Positions 52,154 through 60,463 of a DNA stretch of 64,000 bases are shown piece by piece (position 1 is the first letter of the stretch; the number at the start of each line of letters is the position of its first letter). This DNA is from Candidatus Ribeiella danica. GTDB lineage: Bacteria > Chloroflexota > Chloroflexia > Chloroflexales > Roseiflexaceae. A model generated the notes under the pieces. That model ran no database searches, was not told the DNA's origin, and saw only the letters and a program-made list of their open reading frames with translations. The stretch spans positions 1 through 64,000 of the forward strand of contig JADKFS010000011.1 of NCBI GenBank assembly GCA_016717335.1. The letters are read 5' to 3'. The position numbers and the translations under genes were made by a program.

Positions 52154-52846
52154 ATGACTCAACAGTCTTCTAGCGGACAGCAGCGCCCCGCGGCGTCCGG
52201 CATGTCGCAAGAGGGACAGGGAACCGCGACCGGCGCGGCGCGCGAGGTGACCGATCAGGTCAAGCAGACCGCCGGCCAGGTCACCCACCAGGCCCAGCAG
52301 GCCGCCGGCCAGGTGGCAGGCCAGGCCCGCGAGCAGGTGGCGTCGCGGCTGGCCGACCAGAAGGATCGCGCCGCCGAGGGCCTGAGCGGCGTGGCGCGCG
52401 CGCTGCGGCAGACCGGCCAGCAGCTGCGCGACCAGGACCAGCAGGGCGTGACCGGCTATATCGACAGCGCGGCGTCGCAGGTCGAGCGCATCTCCGGCTA
52501 CCTCCAGAACAACGACCTCGGCCGGCTGGTCGACGACGTCGAGGGCTTCGCGCGGCGCCAGCCCGCCATGTTCCTGGGCGGGGCGCTGGTGCTGGGGCTA
52601 CTCGGCGCGCGCTTCCTCAAGAGCTCGCGCCCGTACACCGGCACGACCGGGGGCTACGCCGCCGGCGCCAGCATGGCCCAGCGCCGGCCGGGCTACTACA
52701 CCAGCTACCCAAGCCAGGTAAGCGGCACGTCGAGCTATGGCTCTGGCATGACGTCCGGGGCCTACAGCGGTGACCGCACCACCAGCGAGCGGGCATCGCC
52801 CTACAGCACAGGGGCGCGGTCGTACGACCAACGGCGGGAGGAGTAG
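52154..52846 (+). CDS. Gln/Ala-rich coiled protein with one membrane span
   Basis: The 230-residue protein has a long amphipathic helical region with degenerate 11-residue periodicity (QVTHQAQQAAGQVAGQAREQ), then one hydrophobic segment (PAMFLGGALVLGLLGARFL, about residues 136-154), then a Tyr/Ser/Gly-rich tail. It is the first gene of a three-gene operon with the holin-like and DUF3618 genes, two bases apart from the next. Such proteins are linked to envelope stress. AAAGGACGAG precedes the ATG. Function unknown. Confidence 0.7.
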   Translation: MTQQSSSGQQRPAASGMSQEGQGTATGAAREVTDQVKQTAGQVTHQAQQAAGQVAGQAREQVASRLADQKDRAAEGLSGVARALRQTGQQLRDQDQQGVTGYIDSAASQVERISGYLQNNDLGRLVDDVEGFARRQPAMFLGGALVLGLLGARFLKSSRPYTGTTGGYAAGASMAQRRPGYYTSYPSQVSGTSSYGSGMTSGAYSGDRTTSERASPYSTGARSYDQRREE

Positions 52847-52848
52847 CG

Positions 52849-53241
52849 ATGCAGCAACAACGCGACGAACGATCGCTGGGCGAGCTTTTCGCCGAGCTGG
52901 CGCGCGAGACGAGCACGCTGGTACGGCAGGAGGTGACGCTCGCCAGGACCGAGATGACCCAGAAGGTGAGCCAGGTCGGGCGTGACGTCGGCGTGATCGG
53001 CGTGGGCGGCGCGGTCGCCTACGCCGGGCTGCTGGCGGTGATCGCCGCGCTGATTCTGGGGCTGGGGCAGCTCATCCCGCTGTGGCTGTCATCCCTGATT
53101 GTCGGCTTTGTGGTCGCAGCTGTCGGCTACATCCTGATTCAGCGGGGCTTGAGTGCGCTCAAGCGCGCGGATTTGACACCACGAGAGACAGTCGAGACGC
53201 TGAAGGAGGATCAGGAATGGGTGAAAGATCAGACGAGCTAA
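52849..53241 (+). CDS. phage-holin-III-superfamily / DUF1469-like membrane protein
   Basis: The 130-residue protein has a cytoplasmic N-terminal helix (LGELFAELARETSTLVRQEV) and two adjacent membrane spans (about 45-70 and 75-98), then a charged tail. This is the Actinobacterial/Chloroflexota holin-superfamily III (DUF1469) pattern found next to DUF3618 genes; it is not evidence for a phage. GGAGGAG precedes the ATG. It overlaps the DUF3618 gene by 25 bases, so translation is coupled. Confidence 0.82.
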   Translation: MQQQRDERSLGELFAELARETSTLVRQEVTLARTEMTQKVSQVGRDVGVIGVGGAVAYAGLLAVIAALILGLGQLIPLWLSSLIVGFVVAAVGYILIQRGLSALKRADLTPRETVETLKEDQEWVKDQTS

Positions 53242-54227
53242 GCCGCTACGATCTCAGCGACGACCTTCCGCTCGACCAGGGCGCCGAGGCGACCGAGGCG
53301 ACTGAAGATACGGCTGAGATCCGCGCGGGCATCGAGCAGACCCGCAGCGATATGAGCGAGACGATCGAGGCGATCCAGGAGCGGCTCGCGCCCCAGCACA
53401 TCAAAGAGCAGGTGAAGGAGCAGGTGCGCGAGCAGTTCGAGGAGGCCAAGTCGACCGTGCGGGATGCAACTATAGGAAAGGCTGAAGAAATGGTACGAAA
53501 CGCTGGTGACACGATCAACGAGGCGCGCTATGGCCTCATGGAGACGATCCGGCAGAACCCGCTCCCGGCCGCGCTGGTTGGGATCGGGCTGAGCTGGCTG
53601 TATATGAACCGGCGCAGCGGCGCCCCGAGCAGCTACGCGCGCTACGGCGCCCAGGACCGCTACTACCGCGGCCAGCCCGGCTACACCGGCGGCGCGAACT
53701 ACTACGCGGCCGGCGCGCGCGGCTACGCCGAGCAGGGGCAGTATGGCGCATCGGGCGCGCTGCACCGGGCACAAGAGACGGCCGGAGACGTGGTCGATCG
53801 CGCGCAGGAGACGGTTGGCAACATCGCCGACCGGACCCAGCAGACGGTCGGCAATGTCGTCAGCCAGGCCCAGGAGACCGCCGGGAACATCGCGAGCCAG
53901 GCCCAGGAGACCGTCGGCTACATCGCCGACCAGGCCCAGCACCAGGCGCAGCGGGTCGAGGACCGCTTCCAGCGGATGCTGTACGAGAACCCGCTGGCCG
54001 TCGGCGCGGCCGCCCTGGCCGTGGGCACGGCGATCGGCTTCAGCCTCCCGCAGACGCAGCGCGAGAACGAGCTGATGGGCGAGACCCGCGACAACCTGAT
54101 CGACCGCGCGCAGGAAGTCGCGCAGGATACCATTGAGAAGGTCCAGCAGGTCGCCGGCGAGGTCGTGGACCAGGCTCAGACGACCGTGCGCGAGAATGCC
54201 AAGGAGCTTGGGGGCAACGCCCAGTAG
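53217..54227 (+). CDS. DUF3618-family protein with LEA-like 11-residue repeats
   Basis: The 336-residue protein has an N-terminal DUF3618 motif (IRAGIEQTRSDMSETIEAIQ), one membrane span near residues 108-125 (NPLPAALVGIGLSWLYMN), a Tyr/Gly-rich segment, then about six 11-residue units of the form QAQETVGNIAS, and a second span (LAVGAAALAVGTAIGFSL). The repeats resemble group 3 LEA / amphipathic helices that form on membranes or under water loss. The ATG at 53217 has GAAGGAGG upstream. An envelope-stress role is inferred. Confidence 0.8.
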   Translation: MGERSDELSRYDLSDDLPLDQGAEATEATEDTAEIRAGIEQTRSDMSETIEAIQERLAPQHIKEQVKEQVREQFEEAKSTVRDATIGKAEEMVRNAGDTINEARYGLMETIRQNPLPAALVGIGLSWLYMNRRSGAPSSYARYGAQDRYYRGQPGYTGGANYYAAGARGYAEQGQYGASGALHRAQETAGDVVDRAQETVGNIADRTQQTVGNVVSQAQETAGNIASQAQETVGYIADQAQHQAQRVEDRFQRMLYENPLAVGAAALAVGTAIGFSLPQTQRENELMGETRDNLIDRAQEVAQDTIEKVQQVAGEVVDQAQTTVRENAKELGGNAQ

Positions 54228-54281
54228 GATTTCGGCCCTCACCCCCTGCCCCCCTCTCCCAGCGGGAGAGGGGGGATTTGT

Positions 54282-54326
54282 TGTGGTGCTGCGGTGCGCT
54301 GCGGAGCAGCGCACCGCAGCACCACA
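54282..54326. terminator. 21-bp perfect hairpin, GGA loop
   Basis: The arm 54282-54302 (TGTGGTGCTG, then CGGTGCGCTGC) pairs perfectly with 54306-54326. It lies between the DUF3618 operon (+) and the GH99-like gene (-), flanked by C/G-rich CCCCCTCTCCC-type palindromes. Confidence 0.65.
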
Positions 54327-54452
54327 GGACACACCCCCGCCCCTGGAAGGGGCGGGGGCAGGGGGTGGGGTGATCGGGCACATCACTACGCCATATACGA
54401 ACAACCCACCCCAAGAGATAGGAGGAGCAGAGGGCGAGCGCTGGCGCATCCG

Positions 54453-56327
54453 CTACTTCCCGCGGTACCGCGCGATCAGCTCCTTGGTGAGCTGCAGGTA
54501 CTGGTCGCCGAACGCGTCGCTCGGCTCGATGAACGAGCCCTCGTAGAACTCGTTGAAGCTGGTGAGCACCACCGCGGCGGCCTTGCGCGCGATCGCGGTC
54601 TGCCAGGTGCCGCGGTAGTAGTCGCCGTTCGCGCGGTCGCGCACGACGTGCCCCTGGCCGCGGTAGCGCGTGTCGTCGTAGCCGGGCTGCACGGTGGCGA
54701 TGAACGGCTTGCTGGCCTTGTGGCTGGTGTTGTAGGTCTTGAGCCGGTTCGCGTACGAGGCCATCGCCGCGCCGTCGGACTTCTCCCAGCTGATGTCGAA
54801 GTAGTACAGCGCGTCGTAGACGTTCAGGTAGAAGAAGTCGTCGGTGCCGCCGAACCAGAGCTGGTCGCGATTCGGGTCGGCCTGGTCGCGCAGCTGGATC
54901 CAGTCCTGCGGGCTGCCGAGCGCCTTCGGGCCGTAGAAGAAGACCACCGGCTTGCCCTGCCAGGTGAAGTAGGCCGGGCTAGAGGTGAAGTCCTTGCGGA
55001 TCACGTCCAGCGCCTCGGCCATCTTGCCGGGCGTGTACAGCTCGACGAACGAGGCCGGGTCGGGGAAGAGCACCACGCGGATGTGCCGGCCGCTCTCCTG
55101 CACCAGCTGCAGCAGCCGGCGGCAGCGCTTGTCGATCCGCTCCTCGTGCGGGCCGAACCAGGCGCACACCAGCGCATCGATGCCGGCGTCGTCGGCCTGC
55201 TGGATGTGCCTGCGGATCGCCTCGTCGTCGCCGCCGCTGTAGGTCGGGCTGGCGACCGCGCTCATCTTGCCGGAGGCCCAATCGTCCGGCTCGTACCAGG
55301 GGTAGTAGAACGCCAGCACGGGTCCCGGGCCGCTTGCACTGGACGGCGGGGGCTGCGAGGGCGTTGGCGCGGGCGCGGGCACTGGCTCGCCGGTGGGCGA
55401 GGTCGGCGCCACCGTGGGCGCGACAGTTGGCTTCTGGGTCGGCGCTGGCGCCGGGGCCGGCTTCGGCGTGACCGTGGGCGTGCCGGTGGGCGCGGGCCGC
55501 TTCGTCGGCGTGGCAGTCGGCGGCGTCGCGATTGTTCTGAACGAGACCTCGCCGGCGAATGTCCCCGTGGCGATTGCGCCGACGATGTCGACCAGCATCT
55601 CGCCCAGCTGGTAGATCGATACGATCGTCGCGAGCTTCTTCAGCGCCTCGGTGCCGACCACCACTCCCAGAGTCGCCATGGCCTGCTGTAAGAAGGCCCG
55701 CTGGGCGTCGCTCGCCAGCATGTTGTAGAAGTGCTTGCCTGCCCCGTACGCATCTTGATCTGCAATCGCCTGCACCGCGCCGACGAACTCCGTGCTCCGC
55801 CTGGCGATCGACACGGCGTTGATCAGCCCGTTGGCGGTCTTGAAGGATGGATCGGCGTTGAGCATCTTCAGAGCGATCGAGATCAGGTTCATGCTCAGCG
55901 CGACCGGGCTGCCGCCCTGGATGGTCGGCGTGGCGCGGATCGCCTGCGATGTAGCGCGCGCGGCGTCGAACTCGACATCCCAGACAGCCTGCTGACCTGG
56001 CGGAAGAGCGCCTAATATGGCGTAGATCCCGCCGAGATCGTCTAGGTTGTGGCTCGCCAGGGCATTGGCAGGCTTCAGCTGTAGCGATTTGCTGGGCGCC
56101 ACAATGATGATGTTGGTCCAGAACTTATGGAGATTCTTGACCGCGATCTTGGCATGGCCGGGTGAGGAGGACAGCACAAAGCCCTGAATCGCACCGCTCC
56201 CGGTCGAGTTGTCGGCGACGACGCTGGCGCGCTGCGTCTGAGCATAGGTGATCAGCCCCGGCTGTGCCAGCACAACCAGCAGACAGGTGATCAGGATCGC
56301 GATTCGCTGGAGATGTCTGTTCGCCAC
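54453..56327 (-). CDS. secreted GH99/GH71-like glycoside hydrolase with N-terminal domain
   Basis: The 624-residue protein has a signal peptide (IAILITCLLVVLAQPGLITY), an unrecognised N-terminal domain (about 30-270), a Pro/Thr/Ala linker (about 275-330), and a GH99-like TIM barrel: LAFYYPWYEPDDWASG, GIDALVCAWFGPHEE, FYGPKALG and VVLTSFNEFYEGSFIEPS, with the acidic residues of such endo-glycosidases. I start at GTG 56325-56327 because AGAGGAG lies eight bases upstream. It may cut an extracellular glycan. It is followed upstream by a small exported protein. Confidence 0.72.
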   Translation of the reverse strand: MANRHLQRIAILITCLLVVLAQPGLITYAQTQRASVVADNSTGSGAIQGFVLSSSPGHAKIAVKNLHKFWTNIIIVAPSKSLQLKPANALASHNLDDLGGIYAILGALPPGQQAVWDVEFDAARATSQAIRATPTIQGGSPVALSMNLISIALKMLNADPSFKTANGLINAVSIARRSTEFVGAVQAIADQDAYGAGKHFYNMLASDAQRAFLQQAMATLGVVVGTEALKKLATIVSIYQLGEMLVDIVGAIATGTFAGEVSFRTIATPPTATPTKRPAPTGTPTVTPKPAPAPAPTQKPTVAPTVAPTSPTGEPVPAPAPTPSQPPPSSASGPGPVLAFYYPWYEPDDWASGKMSAVASPTYSGGDDEAIRRHIQQADDAGIDALVCAWFGPHEERIDKRCRRLLQLVQESGRHIRVVLFPDPASFVELYTPGKMAEALDVIRKDFTSSPAYFTWQGKPVVFFYGPKALGSPQDWIQLRDQADPNRDQLWFGGTDDFFYLNVYDALYYFDISWEKSDGAAMASYANRLKTYNTSHKASKPFIATVQPGYDDTRYRGQGHVVRDRANGDYYRGTWQTAIARKAAAVVLTSFNEFYEGSFIEPSDAFGDQYLQLTKELIARYRGK

Positions 56328-56375
56328 GTCGGACTCCTCTCGAATCTGATCGGGCAAGCTTATCGTCGAGCTGGT

Positions 56376-56975
56376 CTACTTCTTGGCGCTGTACTTTTTG
56401 CCGCTCGAAAGGGTCGCGGCGAGCTGGTAGCCCGCCCCGTCGGCCAGGACGGCGTACTCATACGGCTGATGCGTCTCCGGGTCCACCGGCGGCGCGGCGA
56501 GCGGGCGTCCATCCGCGATCGGAGCGTAGCTGGGAAACAGATCGGCCAGCGCGCCGGGGTAGCGGCTGTTGGCCGCGCGGTACTTCTCCAGGCCGATCTC
56601 GAGCGTCACGATGTCAAGCACACGCTGGGCGTCGGGCGCAAAGCCCTGGCCTTCGACATACGCGGGCTGGTCGGGGTTGGCGAAGAGGCTGGCCACGGCA
56701 GACGTGGGGAAGGTCGTGATGACCGTCGGCACGACGCCCTCTGGCACCATTGCGGCGGCCGGCTCAGCCGTCGGCGCGGCGGAGGGCGCGGGCGCGGGGG
56801 GCGGCGTTGGCGGCGCGGCCGTCGGCTGCGCTTGGGGCGCCGGCGCAGCGCTGGGCTGGCTTACCTCCGACGCGACCTGGGTCGCCTGCCGCGCGTACCA
56901 GAGATACGCGCCCGCGCCAAGCAGCGCCAGGGCGGCCAGCGCGACGATGATGAGCAGCGGGGAGCGTCGATTCAT
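56376..56975 (-). CDS. small anchored protein with pseudopilin-like C terminus
   Basis: The 199-residue protein has a signal anchor (LLIIVALAALALLGAGAYLW, residues 6-25), a Pro/Ala linker of about 50 residues, and a folded C-terminal domain (VLDIVTLEIGLEKYRAANSR, YPGALADLFPSY, QPYEYAVLADGAGYQLAATL) resembling type II secretion pseudopilin C termini. It lacks the prepilin cleavage motif at the right place. It lies 48 bases upstream of the GH99-like gene on the same strand and is probably co-transcribed with it. Function unknown. Confidence 0.65.
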   Translation of the reverse strand: MNRRSPLLIIVALAALALLGAGAYLWYARQATQVASEVSQPSAAPAPQAQPTAAPPTPPPAPAPSAAPTAEPAAAMVPEGVVPTVITTFPTSAVASLFANPDQPAYVEGQGFAPDAQRVLDIVTLEIGLEKYRAANSRYPGALADLFPSYAPIADGRPLAAPPVDPETHQPYEYAVLADGAGYQLAATLSSGKKYSAKK

Positions 56976-57057
56976 GACTGCGCTCTCACTCTTCAATTTC
57001 CAGCGTCTGTATGGGTAGTATACTCCAAGCGTCAATAGAATTGCGGCAATGCGCTCG

Positions 57058-57295
57058 CGCGGGGCGCTGCGCCCCCGGCCCCCTCCGGCAAATGATGCCG
57101 TACCAACTGCAAGCATTGTGGCGGATGCCCAGCACCATTTTGATCGGACGTGTTGTCTCTCTACGCGTGTGGATTCAGCTGGGCATGCGCGCCAAACGCT
57201 GAAGATGAGGCGGATTCTTTTTGGGGTCCAGGGGCGAAGCCCCGGCCGGGGGCGGCGGCCACCCCCGCGGGGGCACGGGGGGCGCGCAGCCCCGC
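57058..57295. repeat. dispersed GC-rich repeat R1, copy D (inverted)
   Basis: Contains GGGGCGCTGCGCCCC, CCTCCGGCAAATGATGCCGT, TGGATTCAGCTGGGCATGCG and GTCCAGGGGCGAAGCCCC on the plus strand, so it reads as the inverse of copy A. It lies upstream of the sensor kinase. Confidence 0.8.
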
Positions 57296-57356
57296 AAGAG
57301 GAAAGAGACCAGCGCCTCTGAGTAGTCGCTCCTTAACCGGACGCCGCCGCCACCCA

Positions 57357-57365
57357 TGCTATACT
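57357..57365 (+). promoter_or_regulatory. extended -10 element (TGC TATACT) before the sensor kinase
   Basis: TGCTATACT lies 32 bases before the ATG at 57398, identical to the elements upstream of both comB-like genes. Confidence 0.45.
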
Positions 57366-57397
57366 ACGGGCTGCGACCCGCCCAGCATGGGGATACG

Positions 57398-58408
57398 ATG
57401 GAAGACTCACTGCCGCTAGCCGCCGCCTACCAGCGACTGCTCGGCGAGCTGAGTCGGCGCCTGGGCGCCGATCACGCCGAGCTGCTGCTCCACGCCGACT
57501 CGCCCGCGCCGGCGCCTGCCGCCGTGCGCGCCGGCGCGGATGGCGCCGACGAGGCCGGCTGGCGCTGGCTCGACATCCCGATCAACGAGGGCGCGCGCGA
57601 GGTCGGGCGGCTGCGCATGGCCTTCGCCGCCGCCGCGCCGCTGCCCGGCCCGGCCGATCGCGCCATGGCCCAGGCGCTGGTCGATCTGGCGCCGCTGCTG
57701 GCCCAGGAGCGCCAGCAGGTCGCGCTCACCCCCCTGCGCGAGGCCGGCCGCCGCATCCTGGCCGTCACCGAGGAGGAGCTTCAGCGGATCATCCTCGACA
57801 TCCACGACGGGCCGGTCCAGAAGCTGTTCGTGGTCTCCTCGCAGCTGGCGCTGCTCCAGAGCCAGATCGCCGACAGCCCCGAGCTCCAGCGCCGCGAGAT
57901 CGAGGCGGCCATCGGCCGCGCCGCGGAGCTGGTCCAGAGCGCGCTCCAGGAGATCAAGAATACCCTCAGCACCTTCCGGCCGGCCGAGTTCCAGCGCCGC
58001 CCGCTCGAGTCGGTCCTGCAGGGCCTGGCGTTTCAGCACGAGTACGCCACCGGCAACCAGGTCGATCTGTACATCGCCGGGCCGATCCCGCCCGTCAGCA
58101 TGCCCGTCAAGATCGCGCTGTACCGCGTGCTGCAGGAGGCGCTCTCGAACAGCTACCGCCACGCCGGAGTCGACAGCCAGGAGGTCTTCCTCACCAGCCA
58201 GGATCGCTGGGTGATCCTCGAGGTGACCGACGAGGGCATCGGCTTTACGCCGCCGCCGATGGAGGGCCCCGGCGCGACCGAGCGCGAGGAGCACATCGGC
58301 CTGCGCGGGATGCGCGAGCGCGTCCACCTGGCCGGCGGGAGCCTGCGCGTGATCAGCCAGCCCGGCCACGGGACGCGCGTGATAGTACAGGTGCCGAGCG
58401 ATGCCTGA
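57398..58408 (+). CDS. NarL-type sensor histidine kinase
   Basis: The 336-residue protein has an N-terminal sensor region without membrane spans (residues about 1-115, GAF-like), a HisKA_3 dimerisation helix with ILDIHDGPVQKLF (phosphoacceptor His), and a HATPase domain with LQEALSNSYRHA (N box), DEGIGF (G1) and LRGMRERV (G2). It is a soluble kinase for the response regulator that overlaps its end by eight bases. The ATG at 57398 follows GGGGA. The signal is unknown. Confidence 0.9.
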   Translation: MEDSLPLAAAYQRLLGELSRRLGADHAELLLHADSPAPAPAAVRAGADGADEAGWRWLDIPINEGAREVGRLRMAFAAAAPLPGPADRAMAQALVDLAPLLAQERQQVALTPLREAGRRILAVTEEELQRIILDIHDGPVQKLFVVSSQLALLQSQIADSPELQRREIEAAIGRAAELVQSALQEIKNTLSTFRPAEFQRRPLESVLQGLAFQHEYATGNQVDLYIAGPIPPVSMPVKIALYRVLQEALSNSYRHAGVDSQEVFLTSQDRWVILEVTDEGIGFTPPPMEGPGATEREEHIGLRGMRERVHLAGGSLRVISQPGHGTRVIVQVPSDA

Positions 58409-59048
58409 GCCCACCCAACGGAAGATCCGCGTCATTCTGGCCGACGACCACGCCCTGGTCGTCGAGGGCCTGCGCGGCCTGCTCGCGCGCGAGCCCGATA
58501 TAGAGGTGATGGCCACCTTCACCGACGGCGACTCGCTGCTCGACGAGCTGCAGTACACCCGGCCCGACGTGATCGTGATCGACATCCAGATGCCGGGGCG
58601 CGATGGGATCGCCTGCCTCGAGGAGATCCGCCGCCTCGGCCTGCCGGTCAAGGTCGTGCTGCTCAGCGCCTTCAGCGACGGCGGCACGCTGCAGGCCGCC
58701 TGGGAGCAGCAGGCCGACGGCTTCGCGCTCAAGACCGACCCGCCGCGCCAGACGGTCGCGACGATCCGCAACGTCGCGCATGGCCAGATCGTCTTCCCCC
58801 GCGCGGTGCGGCAGGCCTCGCGCGATGCCAGCCAGCGCGGCGGCGCGCTGGCGCGGCTGACCGAGCGCGAGCTCGATGTGCTGCGCCTGCTCGCCGAGGG
58901 CCAGACCAACGCCCAGATCGCCGACCGGCTCGCCGTCCAGGAGAGCACGGTCAAGTTCCACGTGCAGAACATCTTCCAGAAGCTCGGCGTGGCCAACCGC
59001 ACCGAGGCCGCGCAGGTCCACTACCGCGAGACCCAGGGCGCCCAGTAG
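58401..59048 (+). CDS. NarL/LuxR-family response regulator
   Basis: The 215-residue protein has a receiver domain (LADDHALVVEGLRG with the acidic pair, VIVIDIQMPG with the phosphoacceptor Asp, LLSAF and a Lys in FALKTD) and a LuxR helix-turn-helix (LTERELDVLRLLAEGQTNAQ). It is coupled to the kinase by an eight-base overlap. Its targets are unknown; the nearest operon downstream is the Calvin-cycle gene set, convergent with it. Confidence 0.92.
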   Translation: MPEPTQRKIRVILADDHALVVEGLRGLLAREPDIEVMATFTDGDSLLDELQYTRPDVIVIDIQMPGRDGIACLEEIRRLGLPVKVVLLSAFSDGGTLQAAWEQQADGFALKTDPPRQTVATIRNVAHGQIVFPRAVRQASRDASQRGGALARLTERELDVLRLLAEGQTNAQIADRLAVQESTVKFHVQNIFQKLGVANRTEAAQVHYRETQGAQ

Positions 59049-59068
59049 GCCCTCGGCTGGTCGGCCCT

Positions 59069-59114
59069 CACCCCCTGGCCCCGCTCCCGTGCGCGGGAGC
59101 GGGGCCAGGGGGTG
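59069..59114. terminator. 21-bp perfect hairpin, 4-nt loop, between convergent genes
   Basis: CACCCCCTGGCCCCGCTCCC with one more base (59069-59089) pairs with 59094-59114. It separates the response regulator (+) from prk (-). Confidence 0.7.
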
Positions 59115-59147
59115 GGGATCTACCGCTGAGCAGGGTTTGAGCGTACT

Positions 59148-60140
59148 CTACGAGGGGACCGGGGCCGCCTCGAGCCGGCTCAGCGCCGCTACTGGCTTGG
59201 CGAACGGGATGTCCTTGACGTCGGCGTACTTGCGCAGCAGGTGGTAGGTCAGCAGCAGCTGCGAGAGCGCCAGCGGGTCGCTGTGGCGCATCTCCATTCG
59301 GTCGACGTAGTCGCCGAACTCGTCGGCGCGCAGCGGGTGCAGGTCCGGCAGATGCCGGAAGATCGCCTGCTCCAGCTCGGCGGCGTGCTCGGGCGTGACG
59401 CGGCCGTCGATCGTCAGGAAGTCGGCCGGCTTGCCGTCGGCGCGGCCCAGGTCCAGCCGGACGCCCGAGTTCGGGGTGCGCATCTCGTCGACCAGGTAGC
59501 TCAGGTCGGGGTGCGGGATCGTCGGGCGCAGGGTCAGCTGCGCGTTCAGGTTCGCCCCGGCCTCCTCCGGCGCCACGCCCTCGTCCGGGTGGAAGTGCAC
59601 CACAATGTCGGCGTACTGGCGCTGCGGCCGGATGAAATCGCGCGAGTCCGGCTCGCGCTTCTCCATCTCGGCCAGCACCTCCTCGCGCACGTAGCCGCGC
59701 TTGGTGGTGTCGCGCTTGACCTTCCAGACCCGCCGCAGGTCCTCGGGCGGGCTGAGGTAGACCTTGACGTCGTAGAACTGGCGCATCGTCGGTGTGTAGA
59801 AGCCGAGCAGGCCCTCGACGATCACGAACTCGAGCGGCCGCAGGTACTCCGGCCGCACCAGCGACCCGGTCGAGTGGTCGTACACCGGCTTGAGGATCGG
59901 CTGGCCGTAGTGCAGGCGCTCCAGGTGCAGCTCCAGGATGTCCAGGTAGTTGCAGTCCGGGTGCAGCGCCGTGATGTTCAGCTCCTTGCGCTCACGCCGA
60001 TCGTACTTGTGGTAGTCGTCCGTGCAGACGTGCGTGACACGATCGGGGCCGAGCAGCTTCACCAGCCCGCTCGTGATGGTGGTCTTGCCCGCCGCGCTGT
60101 CGCCGACAATGCCCAGGATGATGGGCCGCTGTTTTCTCAT
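59148..60140 (-). CDS. prk: phosphoribulokinase
   Basis: The 330-residue protein has the P-loop GIVGDSAAGKTT, TDDYHKYDR, VYDHSTG, and FVIVEGLLGFYTP of phosphoribulokinases. It makes ribulose 1,5-bisphosphate from ribulose 5-phosphate, the substrate of the RuBisCO encoded upstream. The start at 60138-60140 has GAGGA five bases upstream; the in-frame ATG at 60150-60152 has none. It is 323 bases downstream of cbbX on the same strand. No thioredoxin-type Cys pair near the P-loop stands out, so redox control as in plants is not evident. Confidence 0.93.
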   Translation of the reverse strand: MRKQRPIILGIVGDSAAGKTTITSGLVKLLGPDRVTHVCTDDYHKYDRRERKELNITALHPDCNYLDILELHLERLHYGQPILKPVYDHSTGSLVRPEYLRPLEFVIVEGLLGFYTPTMRQFYDVKVYLSPPEDLRRVWKVKRDTTKRGYVREEVLAEMEKREPDSRDFIRPQRQYADIVVHFHPDEGVAPEEAGANLNAQLTLRPTIPHPDLSYLVDEMRTPNSGVRLDLGRADGKPADFLTIDGRVTPEHAAELEQAIFRHLPDLHPLRADEFGDYVDRMEMRHSDPLALSQLLLTYHLLRKYADVKDIPFAKPVAALSRLEAAPVPS

Positions 60141-60463
60141 AGCTATCCTCATTGTCTGCTGAGTAGCCAGTTGTCAAACCTATCGACCGCGAGGGCGTTC
60201 GATACGGAGATCTCTATCCAGTACACACCTGCGTGAGCGGTGGGCCGGGTGCGCGGGCGCCGCGCGTTTGGCTCGGGCCACCTCCCGGCCCACGCAGATG
60301 ATCGCGCGAGTCATGGCATCAGCAGCCGGTAGCCAGCACAGGGTCAGTGCTGGCGCGTGGGTCGGCCACAGTCATTCTGCCGGGGGCGCCGGGCCCGCGC
60401 GGGCGCGTTGCCGCTACCCTGCGAGATCGCCGTGGCGGGCCGCCAGTGACTGCCGGCTACCGG
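60141..60463. other. 323-base gap between cbbX and prk
   Basis: No gene. A CGGCTACCGGCTAC / CTGCCGGCTAC repeat fragment lies near 60445-60470. prk may have its own promoter here. Confidence 0.45.

Noticed and set aside
52849..53241. Holin as a sign of prophage
   Set aside because: The DUF1469/holin-III family is chromosomal and usually beside DUF3618, as here. No other phage gene is seen.
60141..60152. Upstream ATG for prk
   Set aside because: The ATG at 60140 has GAGGA at proper spacing; the one at 60152 has no ribosome-binding site.
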